The position numbers and the translations under genes were made by a program. 64,000 bases of DNA. Origin: Paenibacillus sp. HW567 (GTDB lineage Bacteria > Bacillota > Bacilli > Paenibacillales > Paenibacillaceae). Positions within the stretch are counted from its first letter, which is position 1; each line of letters opens with the position of its first letter. Shown here one piece after another: positions 37,357 through 47,081 of the stretch. The notes beneath the pieces are model-generated. The model saw nothing but the letters and a program-made list of their open reading frames with translations. It did not search any database and had not been told where the DNA came from. The DNA lies in contig NZ_KB910518.1 of assembly GCF_000374185.1 (NCBI RefSeq), forward strand, positions 5,236,300-5,300,299. Direction: 5' to 3'.

Positions 37357-37395
37357 ATCAAATATACAAACAGATCAGCTATTTTAACCTCAATA

Positions 37396-37962
37396 TCAAA
37401 CCCTCAGCGAGCCACGGAAGCCCCTGGCGCCATAGTAAGAATCCGCACCGTTATGATACACAAAGACTTGTCCATAACGGAAATCAGCAAAGATTGCACC
37501 GCCGAGCTTGCGGATATCGGAAGGTGTTTTTATCCAGCTTGATGTTTTCGTATCGAAGCGTCCAAGCTTCTGCAGCTCCCGGTATTGTTCTTCTGTAAGG
37601 ATCTCAATGCCCATATCCTCCGACATTTGAATGGCGCTGTTTTCCGGTTTATTTTGTTTTCTGGCGTTCAGGGCTTCGCCGTCGTAACAGATGCTTCTGC
37701 GGCCTTTGGGGCTTTCTGCCGAGCAGTCATACCAAATGTATTCTCCCGTCTCTTCATCATAACCCACCACATCCGGCTCACCGCCGGTTCGTTCCATCTC
37801 ATGAATGGACCATAATTTTTCATGGTTAGCTTCCAGCCTTAGCTGCACATTGGCCCATTCCAATCCCTCGTGGCGATTCATGTTTTTCTCAAAACGGGCT
37901 TGTAACACTCCCAGCAGCTCTTCTTTTTGTTCGAGTGACAACTCCCTTTTTTCATTTCCCAC
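37396..37962 (-). CDS. DUF4256 family protein
   Basis: 188 residues, soluble, matching DUF4256 throughout (LGVLQARFEKNMNRHEGLEW, LWSIHEMERTGGEPDVVGYD, YRELQKLGRFDTKTSSWI, FVYHNGADSYYGARGFRG). No function is known for the family. AGGAGG precedes the ATG. Follows the DUF4317 gene by 37 bp, likely in one transcript. Confidence 0.88.
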   Translation of the reverse strand: MGNEKRELSLEQKEELLGVLQARFEKNMNRHEGLEWANVQLRLEANHEKLWSIHEMERTGGEPDVVGYDEETGEYIWYDCSAESPKGRRSICYDGEALNARKQNKPENSAIQMSEDMGIEILTEEQYRELQKLGRFDTKTSSWIKTPSDIRKLGGAIFADFRYGQVFVYHNGADSYYGARGFRGSLRV

Positions 37963-37999
37963 AACAAAACCTCCTTAATTCCTGTACCTTTACTGCCGT

Positions 38000-39166
38000 C
38001 TACAACGTTTCCGTACTAAGCGTGAAGCCCTCGATCACAACTTCCTCGTCAACTTCAATCATGATGCAGCGTTTCCCTTGATAATTCACCTGCTTCACAT
38101 ATCTTAAATCCTGGGGACTCACTGAGATGGTAGCCACCTTCGTATCTATCTTGATTGATTTGGTAGTATATTTCGGGATAACGCTGCTCGCCTTCATTTC
38201 GTAGTACTTATCGTCGATGACCGTTTCGAAAGCCAGCTCCACCTTTTCAGCCGTCACGTTCTCTACACCGCTTGCTGCCAGAACGCGTTCCACATCTTTG
38301 TAATCCAGTCTAGGAGGTTCTTCCTCCCCTTCGCCACCTTCAATGACCTGCTGGATTCCCTCATACACCTGAGCGAGTGTGGTCGTATCAAGCTGTTCTC
38401 CCGCCACTTCCTTCACGATATCCTCGAAGAAGCTTCTCTCCTCCAAGGCTGTTACAGATCTTTCCGCATTCAAGACCTGCTCGATGAACAACGGGTCGGG
38501 ATAATTTGATTTCCCCGTACAATATAGAACGCGGTTCACATCCGAATAGTTGTCCGTCACACTCGGATAAAAGAACCCCTGCTCCGGCGAGCTCAATTTG
38601 ACAATCGGATCGACGATAATGTTGTACTTGAATTCCTTCTCCACATAATCGAACATGAGGTTTTTGCGCTGCTGTTCCGTGGAATTTACGCTGCACAGAA
38701 TGAACGGATGCGCGAACATCTCGTCTTTCCCGCTCTCTTCGGTTTCTTCATTCCTGGCCTTAGTCGGCCGGTAATACTGCCCGCGAACGAAAGTGACTAC
38801 CATATCCTTCTCATACTTGGTATCTACCAGCATTTTATCCACCAGCATCAGCATCAGGTCCTGCCATTCTTCAGCATCACCTGTCACCAGGCCTTGGTGA
38901 AGCATTACCCGCGACGGCTCCTCCGCTTCCTCCTGAAACTTCAACTCGAACAGCTTATGGTCGAGTTCACCGGTGAGCAGTTTTTTGAAATTGCCCATAT
39001 ACAGCTCCTGCTTCTCTCTGTCCACGAGGCCAAACGGCAGGCGCTCCCAATGATAGATTTCGTTAGTTTCCTTCATAATATACACGTTAAGAATATCAAA
39101 CAGCTTGAGCATTTCATGGTCCAGCTTGAATTGCTTGCGAATGTGCGCGACTTCTTTCTTATTCAT
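38000..39166 (-). CDS. DUF4317 family protein
   Basis: 388 residues, soluble, matching DUF4317 (MNKKEVAHIRKQFKLDHEML, then a central NSTEQQRKNLMFDYVEKEFK). Length fits the family. Function unknown. Upstream gene of a likely two-gene unit with DUF4256. Confidence 0.88.
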   Translation of the reverse strand: MNKKEVAHIRKQFKLDHEMLKLFDILNVYIMKETNEIYHWERLPFGLVDREKQELYMGNFKKLLTGELDHKLFELKFQEEAEEPSRVMLHQGLVTGDAEEWQDLMLMLVDKMLVDTKYEKDMVVTFVRGQYYRPTKARNEETEESGKDEMFAHPFILCSVNSTEQQRKNLMFDYVEKEFKYNIIVDPIVKLSSPEQGFFYPSVTDNYSDVNRVLYCTGKSNYPDPLFIEQVLNAERSVTALEERSFFEDIVKEVAGEQLDTTTLAQVYEGIQQVIEGGEGEEEPPRLDYKDVERVLAASGVENVTAEKVELAFETVIDDKYYEMKASSVIPKYTTKSIKIDTKVATISVSPQDLRYVKQVNYQGKRCIMIEVDEEVVIEGFTLSTETL

Positions 39167-39383
39167 AATCGGTTCTGCAGCTCCTTAGAAGTGTTATGCC
39201 TTATTAGTATAAACGATAGGGGCGGAAATTGGTTAGTTCCTATCCTACCATTTACTCTGCTATTTACATATGTAATAAATTGGTATATATTGTAGGGGAT
39301 AGGCATGTAAACGCCCTCACGTGGAAGGAGGATGCTCTAATTCGTTTCGAAAAGTTAATTCATTTTGAGAGGATGAGCAATCT

Positions 39384-39779
39384 ATGAAAAAACGCAGCAG
39401 CCTAGTATTTACCTTGATCATGGGTCTATCTCTGTTGTTTGGCCTGACCGCTTGGGCTAGTCCTGCCGTCGTCAGCTATGGGGGCAGCTATCCCAATACG
39501 CTGACCGAAGGTCAAGGCTATGCTTACATTCTTCCCAACGCCAAGACGACCGGCACAAGCGTGAAAATCACGGCTTCCGCAGTAAACGCACTTCGCCTAC
39601 ACTACTATTGGAGCTATAACAATACAACGGTCGACCTGGGTACCGCTATCGTCAACAAAACCACTTTCTACAGCGGATCTGGCTACTACGAACCCGGTAC
39701 ACTGATCACTGTTGTAGAACGCGTACCAGAATCGACTACGGCATACCCTTCTGTATACTACACAATTTCTTTCAATTAA
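39384..39779 (+). CDS. Small secreted protein of unknown family
   Basis: 131 residues. A classic signal peptide (MKKRSSLVFTLIMGLSLLFG) has a likely cut after AWA. The mature part, about 105 residues, is Tyr/Thr/Ser-rich and probably beta-stranded (SYGGSYPNTLTEGQGYAYIL). No lipobox and no anchor, so it should be released or wall-associated. AGAGGATG lies upstream. Ends at its own terminator. Not recognised. Confidence 0.7.
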   Translation: MKKRSSLVFTLIMGLSLLFGLTAWASPAVVSYGGSYPNTLTEGQGYAYILPNAKTTGTSVKITASAVNALRLHYYWSYNNTTVDLGTAIVNKTTFYSGSGYYEPGTLITVVERVPESTTAYPSVYYTISFN

Positions 39780-39804
39780 TCAGTGGAAAATAATTCACAC
39801 GTTG

Positions 39805-39830
39805 ATGACCGCCCCCCGCGGTCATTTTTT
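39805..39830 (+). terminator. Terminator after small secreted protein gene
   Basis: ATGACCGC / GCGGTCAT stem with a C-rich loop and a TTTTTT tail, 26 bp after the stop. Confidence 0.85.
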
Positions 39831-39877
39831 ATGCGCAAAAGGCTGAAGTAGTATGAAGTACAGCTTCCAGTTCATAG

Positions 39878-39910
39878 AAAAAAGACCGCCGACAATACCG
39901 TCGACAGTCT
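39878..39910 (-). terminator. Terminator after MetE-core gene
   Basis: Leftward strand reads AGACTGTCGACGG-tatt-GTCGGCGGTCT followed by TTTTTT; it lies 41 bp after the stop at 39951. Confidence 0.8.
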
Positions 39911-39950
39911 AAGGAAGGGAATCTGCTCTCCTATTTAACTAAGTTAAATA

Positions 39951-41111
39951 TTAACTACCCCAATATTGCAGAGCAATCTGTTGTCCTTGGTTAATTTTCG
40001 CCCACTGTTCAGCTTCTGTTAATTCGTTGCCGCCATCACAGGATGCAAAACCGCATTGATGAGACAGCAATAACCGATCCTTGTCAATAATCTTGGATGC
40101 TTCATCCAGCATTTGAACTACACGAGCCTCATCATCAAGCGTGTTGGTCTTGGAAGACAACAAGCCAAGGACAATTTCTGTGTCAGGCTTATCTTTGAAC
40201 ACCGCAAGCGCCTCAAGCGAGCCTGCACGATCATCATCCCACTCCAGGAAAAAGCGGTCGTATTTCAACTGCTTTAAGAACAGATTCGCAATTTTAGCAT
40301 AAGAGCCGCCGCCCATATTCCGGGAATCATAGTTACCACGGCAGTTATGCGTCCACATTTTCAAGCCTAAGCTATGACCGTAATCAATTATTGTGTTGTT
40401 GATATCAATAAATTCTGTAGCCAGAGCCTGTACTTCCTCTTGATTGATATTCTCGCCGGTATATGGAGAGTTCGGATTATCATCTGCGAAGAGCTCCCAT
40501 AAGCAATCGTCGAATTGCAGGATTTGTCCCCCGGCAGCGGCGAATTCCCCGACAAAGTCCTTATAAGCCTTCACAAGACCCTCTTTAAGCTCTTGTCTGT
40601 TCTTATACACGGCCTCTGTACCGCCAATATTATCTGACCAGGATAACTCACCAAAAATATGCGAAGGCGAAGGTACGCACAGCTTGGTCTCACGTTCACC
40701 GGCAAGGGCTTGAAGCTTTTTATAGGCATGAATAAAATGATGGTTCTTCCCGCTCAATTCACCTGTAATGCGTAGTCCAATATCTTTTCTGGTCTCATAT
40801 TTGGAGGCTCCATCCGTATCTCTGAAAAAATACCCATGATCCGCAATATAGCGGCTAATCCCCTGGAACCCCCAGACGAAGTCCAGATGCCACATGGATT
40901 TGGAGTACTCCCCATCCGTAAGAATGGACAACCCATTATTAATTTCCTGATCCACTACAGCCTGAATCGCATCCGCTTCACACTGCTCATACCCCTGAAA
41001 GTCCTGGTAAAAGGGATACTGGATATCATCCCGGTGTTCAATCTGCTGTTTATATTCCAATAAATTCGACGGACGCAACAGGCTGCCTACGATTTGAAAT
41101 CTATTGCACAT
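39951..41111 (-). CDS. Cobalamin-independent methionine synthase-like protein (core MetE/YxjG type)
   Basis: 386 residues, only the C-terminal catalytic half of MetE. It starts RFQIVGSLLRPSNLLEYKQQ and carries QILQFDDCLWELF, the His-Cys motif MWTHNCRGNYDSRN for zinc, and a late Cys in LLLSHQCGFASCDGGNE. Such core proteins (YxjG/YxjH, YitJ-associated) transfer methyl groups to homocysteine from donors other than polyglutamyl folate, or act in sulfur salvage. AGGAGGATT precedes the ATG. No SAM riboswitch was seen upstream. Confidence 0.85.
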   Translation of the reverse strand: MCNRFQIVGSLLRPSNLLEYKQQIEHRDDIQYPFYQDFQGYEQCEADAIQAVVDQEINNGLSILTDGEYSKSMWHLDFVWGFQGISRYIADHGYFFRDTDGASKYETRKDIGLRITGELSGKNHHFIHAYKKLQALAGERETKLCVPSPSHIFGELSWSDNIGGTEAVYKNRQELKEGLVKAYKDFVGEFAAAGGQILQFDDCLWELFADDNPNSPYTGENINQEEVQALATEFIDINNTIIDYGHSLGLKMWTHNCRGNYDSRNMGGGSYAKIANLFLKQLKYDRFFLEWDDDRAGSLEALAVFKDKPDTEIVLGLLSSKTNTLDDEARVVQMLDEASKIIDKDRLLLSHQCGFASCDGGNELTEAEQWAKINQGQQIALQYWGS

Positions 41112-41220
41112 AAGAAATCCTCCTCGATCTAACTTATCTCTTGCTGGAATGCTTTGATTCTAGCATGGAGGATTATTAACTGCGTAACACTTAAAAGTAA
41201 TATCTGGTTAAAGGTAAAAG

Positions 41221-42018
41221 CTATAATAGATATGCACCGAAAAAAAACTCCAGCGCTTCCTGAGAATAGCCGTCATCCCCCTGCCACTCTGCCATAGAGT
41301 CATAATCAGAGCTCCCGCCCCTGCGCTTCTGCGGTGTGTCACCCGGTACCAGCAATCCGGCGTAGCCCCATATTTCCATCAGCACATCCCGTTCATTCTT
41401 ACTGGAAGGAACCACTTCCTTCCACCGCTTCTCCAGCATCCGTGCACTCTCATGGTCTGCACAATCCCGAACCGCTTCAAGCAACCTGGAGAGAATAGCA
41501 ATATCTTCGGCGGTAACCTCGAAAGGTTCCTCTTTACTGAATAGTTCGAGATCCAACCAACAATATAAAAGCCAGTTCAGGCGAATACCGCCCCATTTGA
41601 CCCGCTCGAAATTCAGCACATTCAGATCATCATTGACATAATTGCGGTCTGACATTATTCCATGAGCATTACAATCCCCGCAGCGGCTGTAATTGGGCCG
41701 GACTGAGCTCCGCTGCTCATAGGTATGCACAGGTAAACTGGAAGTCAGAGCCCAGCTCGAAAGGGCACTCCGCAAATGGACTTTTTTCGTCGACAGACTG
41801 TGCAGGAACGCGGCCGCTACCCGCTCTTTCGTGACTCTCTGATGCAGTTCATGCAGCCGTAAGACGATCTCGTCATGAGTAATAGTGATGGGATCGAACA
41901 TCAGCCCTTTGCTCTTGGCATACTCAAAATCCTCGCCAACAAAAGCATTCGGACTCCCCTTCCAACCGGCTGAAGTCCAGAAGGTATTCATTAGTATTTG
42001 TTTTGCTTTTTTGTCCAT
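41221..42018 (-). CDS. Conserved protein of unknown function
   Basis: 265 residues, soluble, Trp-rich (MNTFWTSAGWKGSPNAFVGE, FERVKWGGIRLNWLLYCWLD). Contains one CGDC pair. Begins with a ribosome site GGAAGTGATT before the ATG. Not recognised as a named family. It marks the left side of the defence-type island. Confidence 0.65.
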   Translation of the reverse strand: MDKKAKQILMNTFWTSAGWKGSPNAFVGEDFEYAKSKGLMFDPITITHDEIVLRLHELHQRVTKERVAAAFLHSLSTKKVHLRSALSSWALTSSLPVHTYEQRSSVRPNYSRCGDCNAHGIMSDRNYVNDDLNVLNFERVKWGGIRLNWLLYCWLDLELFSKEEPFEVTAEDIAILSRLLEAVRDCADHESARMLEKRWKEVVPSSKNERDVLMEIWGYAGLLVPGDTPQKRRGGSSDYDSMAEWQGDDGYSQEALEFFFGAYLL

Positions 42019-42379
42019 GTAATCACTTCCTTCGATGATCTAATACCAGTTCCTATTCACTTGAAAGAAAAAAATTTGTTTTAAAGTATTTCTTTCTTCT
42101 GTGTGTTCCTATCGTGATAAGTAAACAACACAAAAAGAGGTCGTTCTCCCATTGCCTAGAATACGCCTCTAAATGGCCACTCATGGCCATGCTTCGGTCT
42201 TGTTATATGTTTCTTAAGATTATTATGGAGACCAATAATAGTCAAACTAAATAAGGTAGACTGCTATACTTGGCCTTCCGCATATTATTTATTCCGCCAA
42301 AAATACATTTTACAAGAACGGTTAATCTATCTTATTCTAATTTATGTATTATCCCAAAATAATCCCAGTAGGAGGAATC
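42019..42379. other. Gene-free spacer at left edge of defence island
   Basis: 361 bp, AT-rich. It holds ATGGCCA-ctca-TGGCCAT, a perfect 7-bp inverted repeat near 42174-42191. The likely promoter of the helicase gene lies in 42230-42350. Nothing else is seen. Confidence 0.5.
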
Positions 42380-44002
42380 ATGTTAAAAATAGAAACTTAT
42401 GATTATATAATTAAAAACTTTGATGAATGGGAAATACCTTTTGACTATCACTGTGTCTACATATTAGAAAATGGTAAAGAAGCCTACATCGGTGAAACCA
42501 ACAATTCTATCAGAAGAGCAAAGGAACATTCCAGCAACTCCCGTAAAAATAAGAATAAAAAATACCTTTTTAATAAAATGCACATCATTACTGGATTTTC
42601 AATGGAGGAAACGCCAGCAAAACATTATGAAAACCTACTAATAAAACTGATGAAGGTTGATAATAAGTTTCATATTGTAAATAGAAGTGACGGCCAGAAG
42701 CCGCATTACCAAAGAAAAAATGATTTTGAGCGGCATTTTGATAAGCTATGGCTCCAGCTTGAAGAAAAAGGGCTGGTAAAAACGAAAGAATTTAATATGA
42801 TTATTAACTCCAATACATATAAGTATTCTCCTCATACTGCTCTAACCGAAGAACAACACAAAAGTTTAACAAGTATTGTTAATACCATTGATTCAGGTGA
42901 GACATTACCACATGAGCAAACCTTCAATACAAGGCCAATTCTAATAAAAGGTGACGCGGGAACCGGTAAAACTGTTGTAGCTACCTCACTATTTCATTAT
43001 TTAAAAAGCAACGAGCGTTTTAGAGATAAAAAAATTGCATTGGTTTATGCAAACCCCTCTACTCGCAGTGAAATTCAAGAGGTTTTTAAAAATACAGAGG
43101 GGTTGAACAAAAAAGATGTTATCAGCCCAGTGGACGTCACCAAACAACACTACGACATTATTATTTGCGATGAAGCCCAACGACTGAGAAGAGGTAAAAA
43201 TCTCGGAATGTATTATGTACACTTTAAAACAGGGAATGCCCGAATCGGATTCGATAAAACACACGATGAACTGGATTGGATTTTGGCTAATTCTAACTGC
43301 CAGATTCTATTCTATGACGGAAAACAAAGTACAAGTCCTTCCGACATAACACACGAACACTTTGAAGAAAGACTGTATGAAAGAAAGCGGGGGATTCGTC
43401 CTATAGAATTGGATGAACAATTGCGAATAAAAGCTGGCAATAGCTATGTTCCTTACATCTACGATATGTTATATCAAAAAACTATTAACAAACTTGTATT
43501 TGAAAACTACGATTTTAAACTTTTTACTTCATTTGCCGATATGGTGAGAGCTCTTGACGAAAAAGAAAAAAATTGGGGTTTATGCAGGCTTTGTTCGGGA
43601 TATGCATGGGAATGGAAAGGTAAAGAAGATAACACGTTAGTAGATATCAGTATTGACGGTGTTAACATTAAATGGAACAGTCAGACAGGCGGTTGGTTAA
43701 GTAATTTGAATGCTAAAAAAGAGATGGGTAGTATCTATACATTGCCTGGACTTGATTTAAACTATGCCGGAGTTATTATTGGTCCCGATCTCGAATTTGA
43801 TAAGTTGGAAAATATGATAAAGATAAATAAGAATAATTTCTTCGACAACAAAGTAAAGAATGGAATAACTGATGAAGAACTAAAATCTTACATTCTTAAT
43901 ACATATGCGGTTTTTCTAACTCGTGGCATCAGAGGAACATATGTCTATGTTTGTGACGATAACCTAAGAGAGTACTTGAAGAAGTATATCCCTGTTTCCT
44001 AA
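42380..44002 (+). CDS. GIY-YIG nuclease / DUF2075 helicase fusion
   Basis: 540 residues from ATG 42380 (AGGAGG upstream). N-terminal GIY-YIG-type domain: HCVYILENGKEAYIGETNNS with the Tyr pair, then RRAKEHSS. A P-loop ATPase follows with Walker A KGDAGTGKTVVATS near residue 190 and Walker B IIICDEAQRLRRGK near 260, and a C-terminal helicase region (AVFLTRGIRGTYVYVCDDNL), as in DUF2075 proteins. A nuclease tied to a helicase motor beside a restriction system is typical of phage-defence genes. Defence role is inferred from context; DUF2075 proteins have no single proven function. Confidence 0.82.
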   Translation: MLKIETYDYIIKNFDEWEIPFDYHCVYILENGKEAYIGETNNSIRRAKEHSSNSRKNKNKKYLFNKMHIITGFSMEETPAKHYENLLIKLMKVDNKFHIVNRSDGQKPHYQRKNDFERHFDKLWLQLEEKGLVKTKEFNMIINSNTYKYSPHTALTEEQHKSLTSIVNTIDSGETLPHEQTFNTRPILIKGDAGTGKTVVATSLFHYLKSNERFRDKKIALVYANPSTRSEIQEVFKNTEGLNKKDVISPVDVTKQHYDIIICDEAQRLRRGKNLGMYYVHFKTGNARIGFDKTHDELDWILANSNCQILFYDGKQSTSPSDITHEHFEERLYERKRGIRPIELDEQLRIKAGNSYVPYIYDMLYQKTINKLVFENYDFKLFTSFADMVRALDEKEKNWGLCRLCSGYAWEWKGKEDNTLVDISIDGVNIKWNSQTGGWLSNLNAKKEMGSIYTLPGLDLNYAGVIIGPDLEFDKLENMIKINKNNFFDNKVKNGITDEELKSYILNTYAVFLTRGIRGTYVYVCDDNLREYLKKYIPVS

Positions 44003-44076
44003 CTTTAATTCGTATAAAGACATCTTTTATGAGAATATGAGTACCATCACGAAAGATGGAGAAGTCCACTTTCTTG

Positions 44077-45435
44077 GGGTCTGTCAATAATTTTGTGTAA
44101 ACTCTTTTAAGCATAGATTCCCCCGAGGGGGAATTTGCGATCTAACGCAAGTGTTGACCGACCCGATCGGGGAAAAAGACCGACAGCTGGAGCAGCATTT
44201 GTCCCCAGTTTTGGACTCGTCCAGTCCATTTTCGAGTGACATCGACGGTGGCCAGATAGAGCATTTTTAGCAGAGCTTCATCGGTAGGAAAGATGCTCTT
44301 TCCTTTGGTTACTTTACGAAGCTGACGGTGGTAGCTCTCGATCATATTCGTGGTGTAGATGAGCTTACGGATCTCAGGCGGGTACTTAAAAAAGGTAGCG
44401 AGTTCGTCCCAATTTGTCCGCCAGGAACGGATAATAAGGGGATATTTCGCTCCCCAAACTTCTTCGAAACGGTCGAGTTCAAGCAAGGCCCCCTCCTCCG
44501 TAGCTGCTTTGTAAATGGGCTTTAAATCGGCAGTCACCTTCTTAATATCTTTGTATGACACGTACCGGGTTGAGCTGCGGATTTGTTGAATAATGCACTT
44601 CTGAATTTCGGTTTGAGGATAGCAGGCTGCAATGGCTTGGGAGAATCCCGTCAGGTTATCCACGCAGATAATAAGGATATCCTGAACTCCGCGATTCTTG
44701 AGTTCATTCAGCACACTCAGCCAGAACTTAGAGGACTCGTTCTCACCGATCCACATGCCCAGCACATCCTTATTTCCATCCAGATCAATACCAATGACCA
44801 TGTAGGCGGCCTTGTCGATAATCGCTCCGTCTTGCTTGACCTTGAAGTGGATTGCATCCAGATAGACGATGGCGTAAACGCCTTGCAGAGGCCGGTTCTG
44901 CCATTCTTTAATGAGAGGAACGATCTTATTCGTCACATTGGATATGAGCGTAGGCGACACCTCAATGCCATACATCTGCCCCAAGTGATCCTGAATTTCT
45001 CTGGTACTAATCCCTTTGGCGTACAGGGCGATGATTTGCTCTTCGATGCCCGTTACGTTCGACTGATGCTTCTTGACGACAAGGGGCTCAAACTCACCCA
45101 GACGGTCACGTGGAATAGCAATTTCCTGTTCGCCGTACTCACTCACTACCGTTTTACGGCTCTTTCCGTTGCGACTGTTTGGTGTGAGCTTCGCCTTCAC
45201 TTCATGCTTTCCGTAGCCTAAGTGAGTATCCATTTCGGCTTCTAGCATCTCCTGAATCGTCTCAGCAAACAGGTCTTTTAAGGCATTCTGTGCATCTTGT
45301 GCGGTCACTAAGTTGTTCTGCTTAATGAATTCCCGAAGTTGCTCTTTTGACCAAAGTCCCATGTGTTCTCCCCAACCTCTCTCTTATTTCCATTTTAATG
45401 GGTTTGAGAGTTTACACAATATATTTTACAGACTC
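44077..45435 (-). mobile_element. IS256-family insertion sequence
   Basis: 1359 bp. The ends form imperfect inverted repeats of about 28 bp: left begins GGGTCTGTCAATAATTTTG, right (reversed) begins GAGTCTGTAAAATATATTG, and both continue TGTGTAAACTCT. The 8-bp target duplication CTTTCTTG lies at 44069-44076 and 45436-45443. Intact ends, intact duplication and an intact transposase suggest recent arrival. Confidence 0.93.
44142..45362 (-). CDS. IS256-family transposase
   Basis: 406 residues with the mutator-type DDE catalytic set: Asp in VYLDAIHFKVKQDG, Asp in IICVDNLTGFSQAI and Glu in TTNMIESYHRQLRKVTKG. Full length, no frameshift. It fills the insertion sequence and reads leftward. Confidence 0.95.
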   Translation of the reverse strand: MGLWSKEQLREFIKQNNLVTAQDAQNALKDLFAETIQEMLEAEMDTHLGYGKHEVKAKLTPNSRNGKSRKTVVSEYGEQEIAIPRDRLGEFEPLVVKKHQSNVTGIEEQIIALYAKGISTREIQDHLGQMYGIEVSPTLISNVTNKIVPLIKEWQNRPLQGVYAIVYLDAIHFKVKQDGAIIDKAAYMVIGIDLDGNKDVLGMWIGENESSKFWLSVLNELKNRGVQDILIICVDNLTGFSQAIAACYPQTEIQKCIIQQIRSSTRYVSYKDIKKVTADLKPIYKAATEEGALLELDRFEEVWGAKYPLIIRSWRTNWDELATFFKYPPEIRKLIYTTNMIESYHRQLRKVTKGKSIFPTDEALLKMLYLATVDVTRKWTGRVQNWGQMLLQLSVFFPDRVGQHLR

Positions 45436-45536
45436 CTTTCTTGCGACCGATTAGGTTAGGGATCTCTGTATCCTTCCACCAACTACGTAGTTGTTTGATC
45501 ATTTCTGTTAACTCCCTTAGTCCAATGATAGGTAAC

Positions 45537-46235
45537 TTACTGGTGCTTCTCGTTATTCCCCTTTATTCTCTCTACATGAATCTTACGAATCTCGGCATCT
45601 ACTATGTTAGCCTGAACCAAGTGATCGCGTATCGCTTGAACCTGCGCCGTAGAAATAGAAGGTTCGGGGTTTACCGTTTTCAAACTGATCAACTTCCTTG
45701 AGATAAACTCACTTAGTTCCACGTCATAGACAACCAGCTCGTCCGAGTGGATTTTCCGAAGCTCTGGATCAATACTGAACCGACATCTCATCGTAAATGA
45801 AATCATAGAGATGAATTTTACTGCGGCTACACCTTTTATCAAACTCTCGATAGCCTTGATATGTCCATAGTTTTGTTTCAGCGGATTGTACATCTTGTAA
45901 CGGTTGCTCACTGACCATTGTTGATCCGTTCGTCCACCTTTAATTTCTCCATTATAGTTTTTCGTCTCAATGACAAATAAGCAATACGGAGAGATAACGA
46001 TATGATCAATCTGGGTGTAACCTGTTCGAGACTTGGGATTAGGGAGCAAAAGATCGCTTAACGATTTACACTCCTTAGGTAGCTGATCAAGTTGGATATT
46101 GATTTTATGTTTACCTAACTCTCCAATTCGCGTGGCCGCAACCTTCCGTTTCGGCTTGGGTGTTGGTGCCTTATGCACAGTCTCGGGCGACTTAGTGTCG
46201 GATTTTTTGAAGAGAGATAATAGCGCTTTAAACAT
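45537..46235 (-). CDS. NERD-domain (nuclease-related) protein
   Basis: 232 residues from ATG 46235. N-terminal basic, Pro-rich segment, then the NERD core: GELGKHKINIQLDQLPKECK, TQIDHIVISPYCLFVIETKN with the D-x(n)-E-x-K nuclease pattern, and GGRTDQQWSVSNRYKMYNPL. Such proteins are predicted nucleases often found in defence or mobile regions. It lies upstream of the IS-interrupted small ORF, 35 bp apart. Confidence 0.8.
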   Translation of the reverse strand: MFKALLSLFKKSDTKSPETVHKAPTPKPKRKVAATRIGELGKHKINIQLDQLPKECKSLSDLLLPNPKSRTGYTQIDHIVISPYCLFVIETKNYNGEIKGGRTDQQWSVSNRYKMYNPLKQNYGHIKAIESLIKGVAAVKFISMISFTMRCRFSIDPELRKIHSDELVVYDVELSEFISRKLISLKTVNPEPSISTAQVQAIRDHLVQANIVDAEIRKIHVERIKGNNEKHQ

Positions 46236-46331
46236 AGCAAAACCTCGCATCATCTGGATTTACAATATGTATGGTTATTCGACAATATGGGAAGATATCC
46301 CTTTATTCGGATTGTGCGTGGAAATCCGAAC

Positions 46332-46362
46332 AAAAAAGACTGTCACATGGACAGTCTAAAAA
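46332..46362. terminator. Hairpin terminator between leftward genes
   Basis: AGACTGTC / GACAGTCT stem with ACATG loop, flanked by A- and T-runs on both sides. It ends the leftward unit starting near 46.9 kb. Confidence 0.75.
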
Positions 46363-46431
46363 TAAAGTATACGTTTACCTTTTTGACTCAGATATCTATG
46401 TACTTTTGCAACACACTCCCCAGGGCATGGC

Positions 46432-46929
46432 TTAATCTGAGAGAACTGAAGGAGCAGTAAAGGCGTTTGCTAGTTGCACTCCATCCTTAAGTCCTTGTAG
46501 ATATATGCGTTCGTAAAGAACAGCTTGCTTCAATTGAAGCTTATTCTCCCAATACTCAAACTCTGGCATATGTGCAATGTCTATGGAGTCATTCAACGCT
46601 TGAAAAGCCTTGCTCTCTTCTTCAAAAGCATGTCTAGGCTCGGAGTGATGTTCAATTTGTGCGGTCACCTCATCCAATCGACCTTGAATAGTCTGTATAA
46701 ACCATGCTGGAAAGCTCACCACATCCCCTCCAAGACAGAAGTCCAAACGAAACGACGCTGTATGTCCACTTTTTTCTTGATACATCCGATTAATGAGTTC
46801 GTCCACCCTACGGCTCTGGGCCTGAACCGCTTCGTTATTGCTTAACGGAATTCCCTGCTCCAGCGATTTCTGTCCGAGTTCATTCAGCTTACGCTTTTCC
46901 TCCTCATATTTGTGCATCAGATGTTGCAT
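46432..46929 (-). CDS. Helical protein with Spo0E-like N-terminal motif
   Basis: 165 residues. The N-terminal 50 residues (KYEEEKRKLNELGQKSLEQG, then QSRRVDELINRMYQ) resemble the two-helix Spo0E-type aspartyl-phosphatase motif S-x-x-L/V-D-x-L-I. The rest is helical without clear family. Divergent from an XRE regulator by about 150 bp. The Spo0E likeness is weak, and a role in sporulation control is speculative. Confidence 0.45.
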   Translation of the reverse strand: MQHLMHKYEEEKRKLNELGQKSLEQGIPLSNNEAVQAQSRRVDELINRMYQEKSGHTASFRLDFCLGGDVVSFPAWFIQTIQGRLDEVTAQIEHHSEPRHAFEEESKAFQALNDSIDIAHMPEFEYWENKLQLKQAVLYERIYLQGLKDGVQLANAFTAPSVLSD

Positions 46930-47081
46930 TGCACCCCCTCCTTCCTGGAAAAGCTATGTCCGTAGACGATGTACAGAAATTTTAATGCGTTTATCGGTTT
47001 ATTTTATTTTAATTCGATATCCGCATTAAAACAACACTTACCTCGCATACAATTTGGTTAATATTGTGAGGTGACACCGAA

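Larger units (their letters stand above)
43929..45502 (-). pseudogene. Small ORF split by the IS256-family element
   Basis: If the element and one copy of its 8-bp duplication are removed, a leftward frame reads MIKQLRSWWKDTEIPNLIGR, then KKVDFSIFRDGTHILIKDVF, and stops after 68 residues. Both halves join in frame exactly across the duplicated bases. A GGGAG site precedes ATG 45502, 35 bp behind the NERD gene. The last third overlaps the end of the helicase gene on the other strand, so the original 3' end may differ. Family not recognised. Confidence 0.45.

Noticed and set aside
41112..41220. SAM riboswitch upstream of the MetE-core gene
   Set aside because: The leader is too short and lacks the conserved S-box stems.
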